In this document: positions 9,492 to 16,486 of the stretch, piece after piece
How the letters are laid out: every line of letters begins with the position of its first letter
How positions within the stretch are numbered: position 1 is the stretch's first letter
Source: Brevibacterium sp. ZH18
Lineage (GTDB): Bacteria > Actinomycetota > Actinomycetes > Actinomycetales > Brevibacteriaceae
Length of the DNA: 64,000 nt
Reading direction: 5' to 3'
Assembly (NCBI RefSeq): GCF_022748595.1
Contig: NZ_JALDSX010000015.1
Location: forward strand, 1-64,000
Translations under genes and position numbers: made by a program
Notes under the pieces: model-generated
The model's database searches: none
Told to the model about the DNA's origin: nothing
The model's input: the letters and a program-made list of their open reading frames with translations, nothing else

Positions 9492-10190
9492 CTATATCTG
9501 CGATCGGTTCAGAGTCATCCGGACGTCGACAGGGCGGAACGCGGCCAGAGCGGCAAGAACTGCGAGGCCGGTGAGCGCAAGCACGAGACAGATCAGCAGT
9601 CCGATCAGGCTGGGTGGGCTGTCGAAGATCACCGCGCCGCCGAACATCAGTCCGCCTATGCCACCAAGGAAAGCCACTACTGTGACGATCGAGACCCACC
9701 CGATCCACGTGACCAGAGCCAGGGCCAGACTCGATATCCACGCCATACCCGCGACGAGGAAACAGAATACGAGCGTCATGGCCTGAGCATCAGTCGGGAG
9801 TTCAGCCGCCACCGTTCCCTCCGCCGCCTGGTCTCCCATGATGAAGGTCCAGGTGAAGGCCACGAGAAGTTCGATGAGCGCTGAGGTCGGGATCGCAAGA
9901 AGCACCAAGGACACCAGGCCCTCACGCCGCAGTCCGTGGTCATCGCGTTTGACGTCGACGAGGGAGAACAGGAACAGGAGCGCGGGCAGGCCCATCAGGA
10001 AGCCGGCGAAAGTCGCATCGGCGACGAGTGGAATGTCCGAGGTTTCGCTTGTGTCCATCAGGCCCGTGCGCGCGAGCGCCAGCACAATGGTGCAGAGTAC
10101 GACGTAGATGCAGGTGCCGAAGATCAGCCGTTTGAAGTCATGGCCCCATGTGGGGGTGGCTGTCTCACCTGCGGTCACGTGGGACCTCAC
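9492..10190 (-). CDS. Membrane protein of unknown function, paralogue of upstream gene
   Basis: Not recognised as a named family. It is 232 residues with about six hydrophobic segments. It shares its plan with the gene immediately upstream: an acidic or aromatic start (WGHDFKRLI), a segment DHGLRREGLVSLVLLAIP, the helix WTFIMGD, a variable VAAE loop and a final helix pair ending in AALAAFR. It starts at a GTG that lies 26 bases inside the upstream gene, so the two are translationally coupled. The pair probably arose by tandem duplication. Confidence 0.75.
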   Translation of the reverse strand: MRSHVTAGETATPTWGHDFKRLIFGTCIYVVLCTIVLALARTGLMDTSETSDIPLVADATFAGFLMGLPALLFLFSLVDVKRDDHGLRREGLVSLVLLAIPTSALIELLVAFTWTFIMGDQAAEGTVAAELPTDAQAMTLVFCFLVAGMAWISSLALALVTWIGWVSIVTVVAFLGGIGGLMFGGAVIFDSPPSLIGLLICLVLALTGLAVLAALAAFRPVDVRMTLNRSQI

Positions 10191-10944
10191 CGCGGCCGTA
10201 CCGATCGCGCTCTTGCCTGTACTGTCGGGCGTATTCCACCCGTTCCGCCTCGGTCATCACCTGACCGGACCGGTCGAAGACTCTGCGCAGCGCCGCGACA
10301 AGCGAGAGCACGGCAAGCCCTCCGAGCGCCACGGCGGACCAGATGATGATGCTCGCCACGCTCGGCGAGCCGTCGAAGATCCGCACTCCCGCAATCATGA
10401 ACAAGAAGATTGCGCCGAGGAAAGGCAGCAACAGCATCAGTGCCACCTTGTACCCACAGATCGCCATCGGCATCACGACAGTGGTGAACCACGCGGTAGC
10501 GGCGATGAGGAAGACGAAGACGAGAACGATGCTCATCGGGTCGGTTGTCATTTCAGCGGCAACGGAGCCTGGATAGGGTCCGTCGCCGAGTATGAACGGC
10601 CAGGTCATCACGGTGAGCGTCTCAAGGACACTGGCAGCGGGGATCCCGAGGAGCAGCAGGGGAATGAGTCCCTTCCGACGGAATCCATGGTCCGGACGCG
10701 AGAGCTCCATGAACATGAAGGGAAAGATGAGGGTCGGCAGTGTTGCCGCGATCCCTGCCCAGACACCGTCGGCTTCGACCTTTTCCCACCGCTTGCCGTA
10801 CAGAAGTCCCGCGGACGACAGTCCGACGAGGATCGTCATGATGACGACCGCGATCACCGTTACGCCGATGATTCGGCCGAAGTCGCGTCGCCAGCTGGGC
10901 ACTGACTCGTGTTCCCGTGTCTGTGCGGGGTACTGAGAACTCAT
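10165..10944 (-). CDS. Membrane protein of unknown function, paralogue of downstream gene
   Basis: 259 residues with the same architecture as the next gene. Matching blocks include WRRDFGRIIG, DHGFRRKGLIPLLLLGIP and WPFILGD, then SVAAEM and a closing AVLSLVAALRRVFD. Unlike its neighbour it continues into a charged C-terminal tail (EYARQYRQERDRYGRG) that is probably cytoplasmic. The function is unknown. The pair may form a hetero-oligomer, since their reading frames overlap and should be made together. Confidence 0.75.
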   Translation of the reverse strand: MSSQYPAQTREHESVPSWRRDFGRIIGVTVIAVVIMTILVGLSSAGLLYGKRWEKVEADGVWAGIAATLPTLIFPFMFMELSRPDHGFRRKGLIPLLLLGIPAASVLETLTVMTWPFILGDGPYPGSVAAEMTTDPMSIVLVFVFLIAATAWFTTVVMPMAICGYKVALMLLLPFLGAIFLFMIAGVRIFDGSPSVASIIIWSAVALGGLAVLSLVAALRRVFDRSGQVMTEAERVEYARQYRQERDRYGRGEVPRDRR

Positions 10945-10977
10945 GTTTTCATCGTGCCACAGCGGCTGAAGTCGCGC

Positions 10978-11661
10978 TCAGTCGGGCTTCCGGAACACCG
11001 AGGGCAATTTCTTCATCTTCTTCGGCGTCTCCCGGTATGACCACTGCCGCATCGGCTGCGGCACCCGCCACTGCAGCTTCCAGGCAACCATTCGGAACGC
11101 GAAGGCCAGGGTCGCGATGATCAGTGAGACCCCATTGTTGAGGATGCCCAACGAGTCGGCGACGAGCGCACCTCCAGCTCCGAAGAGTGCCGGAATGAGA
11201 TAGAGGTCGGTGCCGGTGAAGATCGCCGGGTTCTCACTGGCCACTGCGTCGCGCATGAGCCCGCCGCCGCACGCCGTGAGCGCGCCCATGAGCAGAGCCG
11301 CCGGGTAGTTCGCACCCGCGCTGAGAGCGATCGTCGTGCCGGTGACGCTGAAGATCGCAAGACCGATCGCGTCGAAGGTCACGATCAGGATGCGGGCACG
11401 CGACACGTGCTTGCCGATGAGGTAGATGAGCAGCGTGGCGATGAGCGGTGGAGCCAGATAGATCGGCTGGCCGAGCGCGTTCGGGACTCGGTCGAGGAGG
11501 ACATCCCGGATCATTCCTCCACCGATGCCCGTCATCAGCCCCAGAACCAGACCACCAGTGATGTCGAAGCCGCGTCTGGCAGCCAGGAGGACTCCCGAGA
11601 CCGCGAAGACGAAGGTTCCGGCGAGGTCGAGCGCGAGAAACACTGCTTCTTGAATGTCCAC
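10978..11661 (-). CDS. TRIC-type cation channel family membrane protein (UPF0126)
   Basis: 227 residues with seven hydrophobic helices and the internal repeat typical of UPF0126/YadS proteins. GLVLGLMTGIGGGMIRDVLL in the first half corresponds to LLMGALTACGGGLMRDAVAS in the second. Both carry the conserved glycine-rich GGGxxRD signature seen in prokaryotic TRIC potassium-permeable channels. The start appears to be a GTG at 11661. A positively charged tail (KKMKKLPSVFRK) extends past the last helix. It lies 16 bases from the OsmC gene downstream, so the two are probably co-transcribed upstream of each other in a loose array. Confidence 0.88.
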   Translation of the reverse strand: MDIQEAVFLALDLAGTFVFAVSGVLLAARRGFDITGGLVLGLMTGIGGGMIRDVLLDRVPNALGQPIYLAPPLIATLLIYLIGKHVSRARILIVTFDAIGLAIFSVTGTTIALSAGANYPAALLMGALTACGGGLMRDAVASENPAIFTGTDLYLIPALFGAGGALVADSLGILNNGVSLIIATLAFAFRMVAWKLQWRVPQPMRQWSYRETPKKMKKLPSVFRKPD

Positions 11662-11677
11662 GGTTGGGGCGTTCAGC

Positions 11678-12178
11678 TCAGCTCAGCTGGAAATTGTCAG
11701 GATTCTTGTACTCTTCGATCTCGATGCTCGGAGTGCCCTGTCCTTTGAGCAGCTTTGAGATCGGGCAGCGAGCATGTGCCCGAGCTGCGAACTTCTCCGC
11801 ATCCTCCGAGGAAACTCCGTCGATGGAGAGATAGGCGCGAGGAACGAAATAGAATCCGCTGCTGCGCTCACCATGCAGATCGACCTCGACCCTTACTCGC
11901 GAGAGTGCTTCGACACCGTTGGCTGCAAGGACGACTTTGAGAGTCTCACCGAGGCATGTGCTCCAGGCCATGGCGAGGAATTGTTCCGGGTTGCTGCCCT
12001 GATCGGTGTGCGATGTCGGTGCCGTTGCCAGCGTCTTTCCGCCTTCGACGCGCACTTCGCCCGAGGTCCCGCCGAGGTTCTCGACCTTCGCGGTGTAGAT
12101 GGGGGCGCCAGCGCTCTTCGGCTCGTCCGAGTCTCCGCTTGGCGCCTGCGGTTCGGCGTATCCTGGGTTCTCAGTCAT
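11678..12178 (-). CDS. Ohr/OsmC family peroxidase-like protein
   Basis: 166 residues, closest in plan to Ohr-type proteins. A central helix contains MAWSTCLGETLKVVL with the peroxidatic cysteine, and RAHARCPISKLLKG holds the resolving cysteine in a CPxS setting typical of Ohr. A 30-residue polar N-terminal extension precedes the fold. The likely role is detoxification of organic hydroperoxides with thiol recycling. It runs divergently from the SigK-module oxidoreductase. Confidence 0.85.
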   Translation of the reverse strand: MTENPGYAEPQAPSGDSDEPKSAGAPIYTAKVENLGGTSGEVRVEGGKTLATAPTSHTDQGSNPEQFLAMAWSTCLGETLKVVLAANGVEALSRVRVEVDLHGERSSGFYFVPRAYLSIDGVSSEDAEKFAARAHARCPISKLLKGQGTPSIEIEEYKNPDNFQLS

Positions 12179-12266
12179 TGCACCATGCTACGTCAGCGTG
12201 CCGACAAGTTCGCTGACAATTCTGTGAATGAGACGCAGTGCAGATGCGAACTTTCACCATCGCAAT

Positions 12267-12296
12267 ACCCATCTGAAATGCCGTCTGCTCCGAATA
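12267..12296 (+). promoter_or_regulatory. Putative SigK promoter of the Mo-oxidoreductase gene
   Basis: ACCCATCT (12267-12274), 12 bases, then GCTCCGAATA (12287-12296). The core CCATCT and CCGAAT resembles the mycobacterial SigK consensus CCATCC / CCGAAT. An identical arrangement precedes the fasciclin gene. The -10 ends seven bases before the ATG at 12303, so transcription should begin at or next to the start codon and give a leaderless message. Confidence 0.7.
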
Positions 12297-12302
12297 TTCG
12301 GC

Positions 12303-13919
12303 ATGAGAAGTCCATTCCGCACCGCCCTTGCCGGCATCGTCGCCACCCTCGTTCTATTCGGCTTTGCCGATCTCGTCGCCCGCGCGTTCGGGCCGCAATC
12401 CGCGCCCCTGCTGGCACTGGGGCAGGCAATCATCCCACTGGCACCGACGGGTCTCGTCAAACCTGTCATCGACCTCTTCGGGACGAACGACAAGCTGTTC
12501 CTGATCCTCAGCACCGGCGTCGCAGCGTTGGGGCTCGGAGGGCTCATCGGCTGGCTGGCTTCTCACCGGCTCCACTTGGCGACCGTGCTCATGTCCACGG
12601 CCGGGCTGGTTCCCATCATCGTCATTCTCATCCGCCCCGAGACCAGTGTCGTCGACATCATCCCGACGCTCATCGGGCTCGCCCTGGGCATGGCTGTCTT
12701 CCGTGTCCTGATCAGCTCCGGAACGAGCCGGACAGACACCCGAACGGCACCCGCAGCTCCCCGGAAGTTCCCTGCAGCGGCCCGGCCGGCCGGCGCACCC
12801 ACACCCGGACCCTCCCCATCCGGCTCGGCCTCGAAACCGGACGCAGAGCCATCTCGTCGCCGATTCTTCGTCATCACCGGCGTCATCGGCGCTGCAGGAG
12901 CTGCAGCGGTGGCGGTCGGACAGACCGTGGCCGCATTGACTCTGGACGCCGGTGCGGCGGTGGCCAAACTGGTGCTGCCGAAACCGGCGATGACAGCACC
13001 CCCGATCCCCACCTCGGCGCATCCGGATGTCAAAGGTCTGACTCCGTTCATCACGGATCCGAAGGACTTCTACCGCATCGACACAGCACTTGCGCCTCCT
13101 GTCATCGATCCGCAGGAATGGTCATTGCGAATCCACGGGATGGTCGAGGAGGAAGTGACCCTGACCATGGACGATCTTCTCAACCTGCCCCTGGACGAGC
13201 ACCACATCACGCTCACCTGCGTCTCCAATCCCGTCGGCGGTGACCTTGTCGGCAATGCCACCTGGTTGGGCTACCCCGTTCGGGACCTTCTGCGTCGCGC
13301 GAAGCCCCTCAAAGATGCGGACATGGTGCTCTCTCATTCCTTCGACGGGTTCTCGGCCTCGACTCCGATCGAAGCCCTGACCGATGACCGCGATTCCCTG
13401 CTGGCCGTGGGCATGAATGGCAGCCCACTTCCGCCCGAGCACGGTTTTCCGGCCCGACTCGTCGTTCCCGGTCTGTACGGATTCGTCTCCGCCACCAAAT
13501 GGGTCACCGAACTCGAGGTCACGCGTTTCGACGAGAAGACGAGCTATTGGACCGATCGCGGCTGGGATGCCGAGGGCCCCATTCTCGTCGCCTCCAGAGT
13601 CGAAGTGCCCAAACCTCTGGGGAACGTCGCTGCTGGTGACTTGGCGGTTGCGGGCACAGCCTGGGCGCAGCGCAGCGGCATCAGGAGAGTCGATGTGAAG
13701 CTCGACGACGGTGAGTGGACGTCGGCCGATTTGGGCGACGAGGTCAATATCGACACGTGGCGCCAGTGGACGACCGAATTCGCGGACGTCGAAGCGGGAT
13801 CACACACCGTCACCGTCCGCGCGATCGACAAGGACGGAAACGTCCAGACGCCCAAACGCAGGAAGTCCATCCCCAACACGGCCACCGGCCACCACCACAT
13901 CCAGTTCCGGGTCGAATGA
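12303..13919 (+). CDS. Membrane-anchored molybdopterin-dependent oxidoreductase (sulfite oxidase fold)
   Basis: 538 residues in two parts. The first 170 or so form hydrophobic helices and a Pro/Ala-rich linker. A twin-arginine-like SRRRFFVITG plus one more helix follows near residue 180. The extracytoplasmic part has the sulfite-oxidase Mo-cofactor fold, with the Mo-ligand cysteine C306 in ITLTCVSNPVGG. Its end is an Ig-like dimerisation domain (VEAGSHTVTVRA). The ATG at 12303 sits directly after a SigK-like promoter, which supports this start over an in-frame ATG at 12228. Related proteins accompany sigK and fasciclin genes in other actinobacteria. The substrate is unknown. Confidence 0.88.
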   Translation: MRSPFRTALAGIVATLVLFGFADLVARAFGPQSAPLLALGQAIIPLAPTGLVKPVIDLFGTNDKLFLILSTGVAALGLGGLIGWLASHRLHLATVLMSTAGLVPIIVILIRPETSVVDIIPTLIGLALGMAVFRVLISSGTSRTDTRTAPAAPRKFPAAARPAGAPTPGPSPSGSASKPDAEPSRRRFFVITGVIGAAGAAAVAVGQTVAALTLDAGAAVAKLVLPKPAMTAPPIPTSAHPDVKGLTPFITDPKDFYRIDTALAPPVIDPQEWSLRIHGMVEEEVTLTMDDLLNLPLDEHHITLTCVSNPVGGDLVGNATWLGYPVRDLLRRAKPLKDADMVLSHSFDGFSASTPIEALTDDRDSLLAVGMNGSPLPPEHGFPARLVVPGLYGFVSATKWVTELEVTRFDEKTSYWTDRGWDAEGPILVASRVEVPKPLGNVAAGDLAVAGTAWAQRSGIRRVDVKLDDGEWTSADLGDEVNIDTWRQWTTEFADVEAGSHTVTVRAIDKDGNVQTPKRRKSIPNTATGHHHIQFRVE

Positions 13920-13960
13920 ATTCAGGTCCGGTCGAATGATTTCAGGTCCGGTCGAATGTT
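13901..13960. repeat. 20-bp tandem repeat, three copies, running through a stop codon
   Basis: Units lie at 13901-13920 (divergent, containing the last codons and stop of the oxidoreductase), 13921-13940 and 13941-13960. The last two share TTCAGGTCCGGTCGAATG exactly. The gene end has been copied twice into the spacer before the fasciclin promoter, so two more in-frame-like stop segments follow the real one. Confidence 0.88.
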
Positions 13961-13981
13961 TCTGAAGAAATTTCACGATTC

Positions 13982-14011
13982 ACCCATCCAGAACCGCAGG
14001 GGCTGCGAATA
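13982..14011 (+). promoter_or_regulatory. Putative SigK promoter of the fasciclin lipoprotein gene
   Basis: ACCCATCC (13982-13989), 12 bases, then GCTGCGAATA (14002-14011). This is the same spacing and nearly the same bases as the element before the Mo-oxidoreductase. The expected start of transcription is near 14017, giving a leader of about 85 bases that carries the AGGAGAAG ribosome site. Confidence 0.7.
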
Positions 14012-14101
14012 CCAGGTACACAGCGAGAAATGAAGAGAACTTCATCATTTGCAGCTGGTAAGCCACACAACCGACGCACCACTTCAATCAGGAGAAGAAC
14101 C

Positions 14102-14776
14102 ATGAAAACAATGCTTCGCTCACGCACCGCTTCCATCCTTGCCGCTGGCGCAATCGGACTCATGGCCCTGAGCGGCTGCTCGGATATGGGGTCCGACTCC
14201 AAGTCCGGCGGCGAGGACACCAAGTCCAGCGATACCGCCGAAAGCCCTGCCGCACCTGCAAAGTCCGATGACGCCATGGCCGGCGGAGATCTGTTCGGAC
14301 CGGGTTGCGCTGCCTACGCCGAGGCAAATCCTGACGGCGGCGGATCCGTCGAGGGAATGGCACAGGATCCAGTCGCCACAGCAGCATCGAACAATCCGAT
14401 GCTCAAGACCCTGGTCAAAGCCGTTTCGGGACAGCTCAACCCCGACGTCGACCTCGTCGACACTCTCAATGGCGACGAGTTCACCGTCATCGCCCCGACA
14501 GACGACGCCTTCGCGAAGATCCCCAAGGACGACCTGAATGCGCTGGCCAAGGATTCGGACATGCTGACGAAGGTTCTCACCTACCACGTCATCCCGGGAC
14601 AGCTGTCCCCTGACGAGATCGTCGGTGAGCACGAAACCGTCGAAGGCTCGAAGGTCACAATCTCCGGCGAGGGCGACGACATGAAGTTCGACGATGCCGG
14701 CATCGTCTGCGGCGGAGTCAAGACCGCCAACGCCACCGTGTACATGGTCGACAGTGTGATGATGCCGAAGAAGTGA
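14102..14776 (+). CDS. Fasciclin (FAS1) domain lipoprotein, MPT83/MPT70-like
   Basis: Secreted lipoprotein of 224 residues. It has a signal peptide with lipobox LSGC (C26), a low-complexity Ser/Asp/Ala linker to about residue 60, and one FAS1 domain. Typical FAS1 blocks are visible: [30 protein letters not shown] and a closing [12 protein letters not shown]. Such proteins act in cell-surface adhesion. In Mycobacterium tuberculosis MPT83 and MPT70 are the main SigK-controlled products, and here the gene lies directly before sigK. The start is preceded by AGGAGAAGAACC. A strong terminator follows. Confidence 0.92.
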   Translation: MKTMLRSRTASILAAGAIGLMALSGCSDMGSDSKSGGEDTKSSDTAESPAAPAKSDDAMAGGDLFGPGCAAYAEANPDGGGSVEGMAQDPVATAASNNPMLKTLVKAVSGQLNPDVDLVDTLNGDEFTVIAPTDDAFAKIPKDDLNALAKDSDMLTKVLTYHVIPGQLSPDEIVGEHETVEGSKVTISGEGDDMKFDDAGIVCGGVKTANATVYMVDSVMMPKK

Positions 14777-14795
14777 CATCTGAGCTCCACAGTGC

Positions 14796-14850
14796 GGTGG
14801 CCAAGGACCGAATTCGACACCCCGGATCGGCCCCTGGCCACCACCTTTTT
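14796..14850 (+). terminator. Rho-independent terminator after the fasciclin gene
   Basis: GGTGGCCA at 14796 pairs with TGGCCACC ending at 14842. The stem extends to about 15 bp with two mismatches and is followed by a T-run at 14846-14850. It separates the highly expressed-type lipoprotein gene from sigK, so the two are probably separate transcripts. Confidence 0.85.
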
Positions 14851-14906
14851 CACACGATGTCTGGACAGCTGAGAAACAGAAGCCAATCGAATGACATGAT
14901 TGGTCA

Positions 14907-15536
14907 ATGAGTTCAGATGATCCTTCGGCTCCAGGCCACGGCCCGCCGGGATACGATTCCCGGTTGCCAGCAGGCGCGACGGCCACCGCCGCAGATCCGA
15001 GCGGTGACCTTCTGCTCCGGATCGCTGTCGGCGACAGGGCCGCGTTTGAGGAGCTTTTCGAACTCCAGTCTCGGATCCTCATGGCTGTGATCCTGCGGAT
15101 CGTGAGGAGCCGATCTCTCGCCGAGGAGGTGCTGCAGGAATGCTTCACCGAGGTGTGGACGCGGTGTTCGGGATTCGATCCCGAGCGCGGGACCGGCAGA
15201 GCGTGGATGATCACCTTATGTCGCAGGAGAGCCATCGACTGTGTGCGCAGTGTTCAGGCTCAGCAGGATCGAGACTTCGCTGACGGTCTGCGGTCCTCGG
15301 CCGAGGAACCCGAGCAGGTCGAACAGACCGTGATCGACAGGTCCGAGTCCGACCAGACTCTGACAGCGTTGAGGATGCTTCCCGAGGACCAGGCACGACC
15401 GATCGTCATGGCCTTCTACCAGGGGCTGACCCACAGTGAGATATCCGAGAATCTCAAGGTGCCCCTCGGTACCATCAAGTCACGGATCAGAGACGGAATG
15501 AAGAAGCTTCGAGAAGAGTTGGAGGCAAGCCGATGA
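14907..15536 (+). CDS. sigK: RNA polymerase sigma factor SigK
   Basis: ECF sigma factor of 209 residues. The region 2 core is around RAAFEELFELQSRILMAVIL and SLAEEVLQECFTEVWTR, with FDPERGTGRAWMITLCRRRAID as region 2.4. Region 4 is PEDQARPIVMAFYQGLTHSEIS followed by LGTIKSRIRDGMKKLR. The assignment as SigK rests on the sequence type and on its neighbours: a RskA-like anti-sigma gene overlapping the stop codon and the fasciclin gene upstream, as in mycobacteria. About 35 N-terminal residues are Pro/Ala-rich and extra. No SigK-type promoter was seen in front of sigK itself. Confidence 0.9.
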   Translation: MSSDDPSAPGHGPPGYDSRLPAGATATAADPSGDLLLRIAVGDRAAFEELFELQSRILMAVILRIVRSRSLAEEVLQECFTEVWTRCSGFDPERGTGRAWMITLCRRRAIDCVRSVQAQQDRDFADGLRSSAEEPEQVEQTVIDRSESDQTLTALRMLPEDQARPIVMAFYQGLTHSEISENLKVPLGTIKSRIRDGMKKLREELEASR

Positions 15537-16426
15537 GCACCGATCGTGACTATCTGGCTGCCGGTCTCGCCCTGGGCGGACTCAGCGACGCCGAGCTCAC
15601 CGAGGCACAGAACCTTGCGGACACCGATGCGGACTTCCGCTCCGAGGTCGCGGCGTACTCCGACACCATGGCGCTCATGGCTGAATCCGACGCGGAGGCC
15701 GAATCGTCAGCCATGGATGCCCCTGAACCCATCAGCGCGGCCACCCGGAACGCAATCCTCTCGATCCCGAACACACATGTGCAAGAGGATGCGCCCGCGC
15801 AGCCACAGAGCTTGGATCAGGCTCGTACCGCACAGCAGCAGGCTCGAGCAGAGGAAACTACTCGCCTCAAGCCACCGTCTCAGCTTGCACCGGCAGCAGG
15901 CAATCAGTCGTCCTCAGACGCGCCGCCCCCTCCTGCTGACTTGGCTGAGCACCGCCGGAAGCGCCGCCCGTGGGTGACCTGGGCAGCCGCGGCTGCGGCG
16001 ATAGTGATCCTGGCTGGAATCGGCGCGAATACCTGGCAGCTGCAGCAGAAACAGAACCATCTTGAGGAAGAACTCGCCTCGACCCAACAGCAGCTCGGCG
16101 ACTCCACGCGACTCATGGGAGCTGGCGATCTGCAGACGGACACTGCCGATCTTCCCGACGGCGGCTCGGTCACTGTGGCCTGGTCCGAAAGCGAACAGCT
16201 CATCCGCTTCAGCCCTCAGGATGTCAGCGCGGCTCCGAACGGGAAGTCTCTGCAGATGTGGGTCATCGGCGACGACGGTCCTGAGAGCGTCGGTCTAATG
16301 ACAGGCGAACCGGTGACCATCGCCGATGAGCCCTTCGCGAAGGGGAGCCTGTTCGGCATCACTGTGGAACCCGCGGGCGGATCTGCCCAACCGACCACCG
16401 ATCCGATCGTGGCGATCAACCTGTAG
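15533..16426 (+). CDS. rskA: Anti-sigma-K factor RskA
   Basis: 297 residues. It starts inside the sigK stop codon (ATGA overlap), which enforces coupled translation. The N-terminal cytoplasmic part includes DYLAAGLALGGLSDAELTEAQ, the sigma-binding anti-sigma domain. A long Gln/Ala linker follows, then one membrane helix near residue 150 (WVTWAAAAAAIVILAGIG). The extracytoplasmic RskA domain contains SVTVAWSESEQLIRF and KSLQMWVIGDDGPESVG. Family members hold SigK at the membrane until regulated proteolysis releases it. Confidence 0.92.
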   Translation: MSTDRDYLAAGLALGGLSDAELTEAQNLADTDADFRSEVAAYSDTMALMAESDAEAESSAMDAPEPISAATRNAILSIPNTHVQEDAPAQPQSLDQARTAQQQARAEETTRLKPPSQLAPAAGNQSSSDAPPPPADLAEHRRKRRPWVTWAAAAAAIVILAGIGANTWQLQQKQNHLEEELASTQQQLGDSTRLMGAGDLQTDTADLPDGGSVTVAWSESEQLIRFSPQDVSAAPNGKSLQMWVIGDDGPESVGLMTGEPVTIADEPFAKGSLFGITVEPAGGSAQPTTDPIVAINL

Positions 16427-16486
16427 GTACGGTACGTCTCACGAGCGGCGGTGGTCCCTCTGCTTCGAACACTTCCCGACGGCACA

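Noticed and set aside
9459-9741. N-terminal extension of the PPK2 protein
   Set aside because: The extra 94 residues in frame are Arg/Pro-rich without family similarity and overlap the neighbouring membrane protein gene antisense. MSATKTQ at 9459 is the normal start.
14866-14892. SigK promoter in front of sigK
   Set aside because: A TCGAAT lies at 14887-14892, but the -35 position reads CAGCTG and not CCATCY, so autoregulation is not supported.
14120-15235. A 371-residue minus-strand open frame
   Set aside because: Antisense to the fasciclin and sigK genes, both of which have strong motif support. It crosses a terminator.
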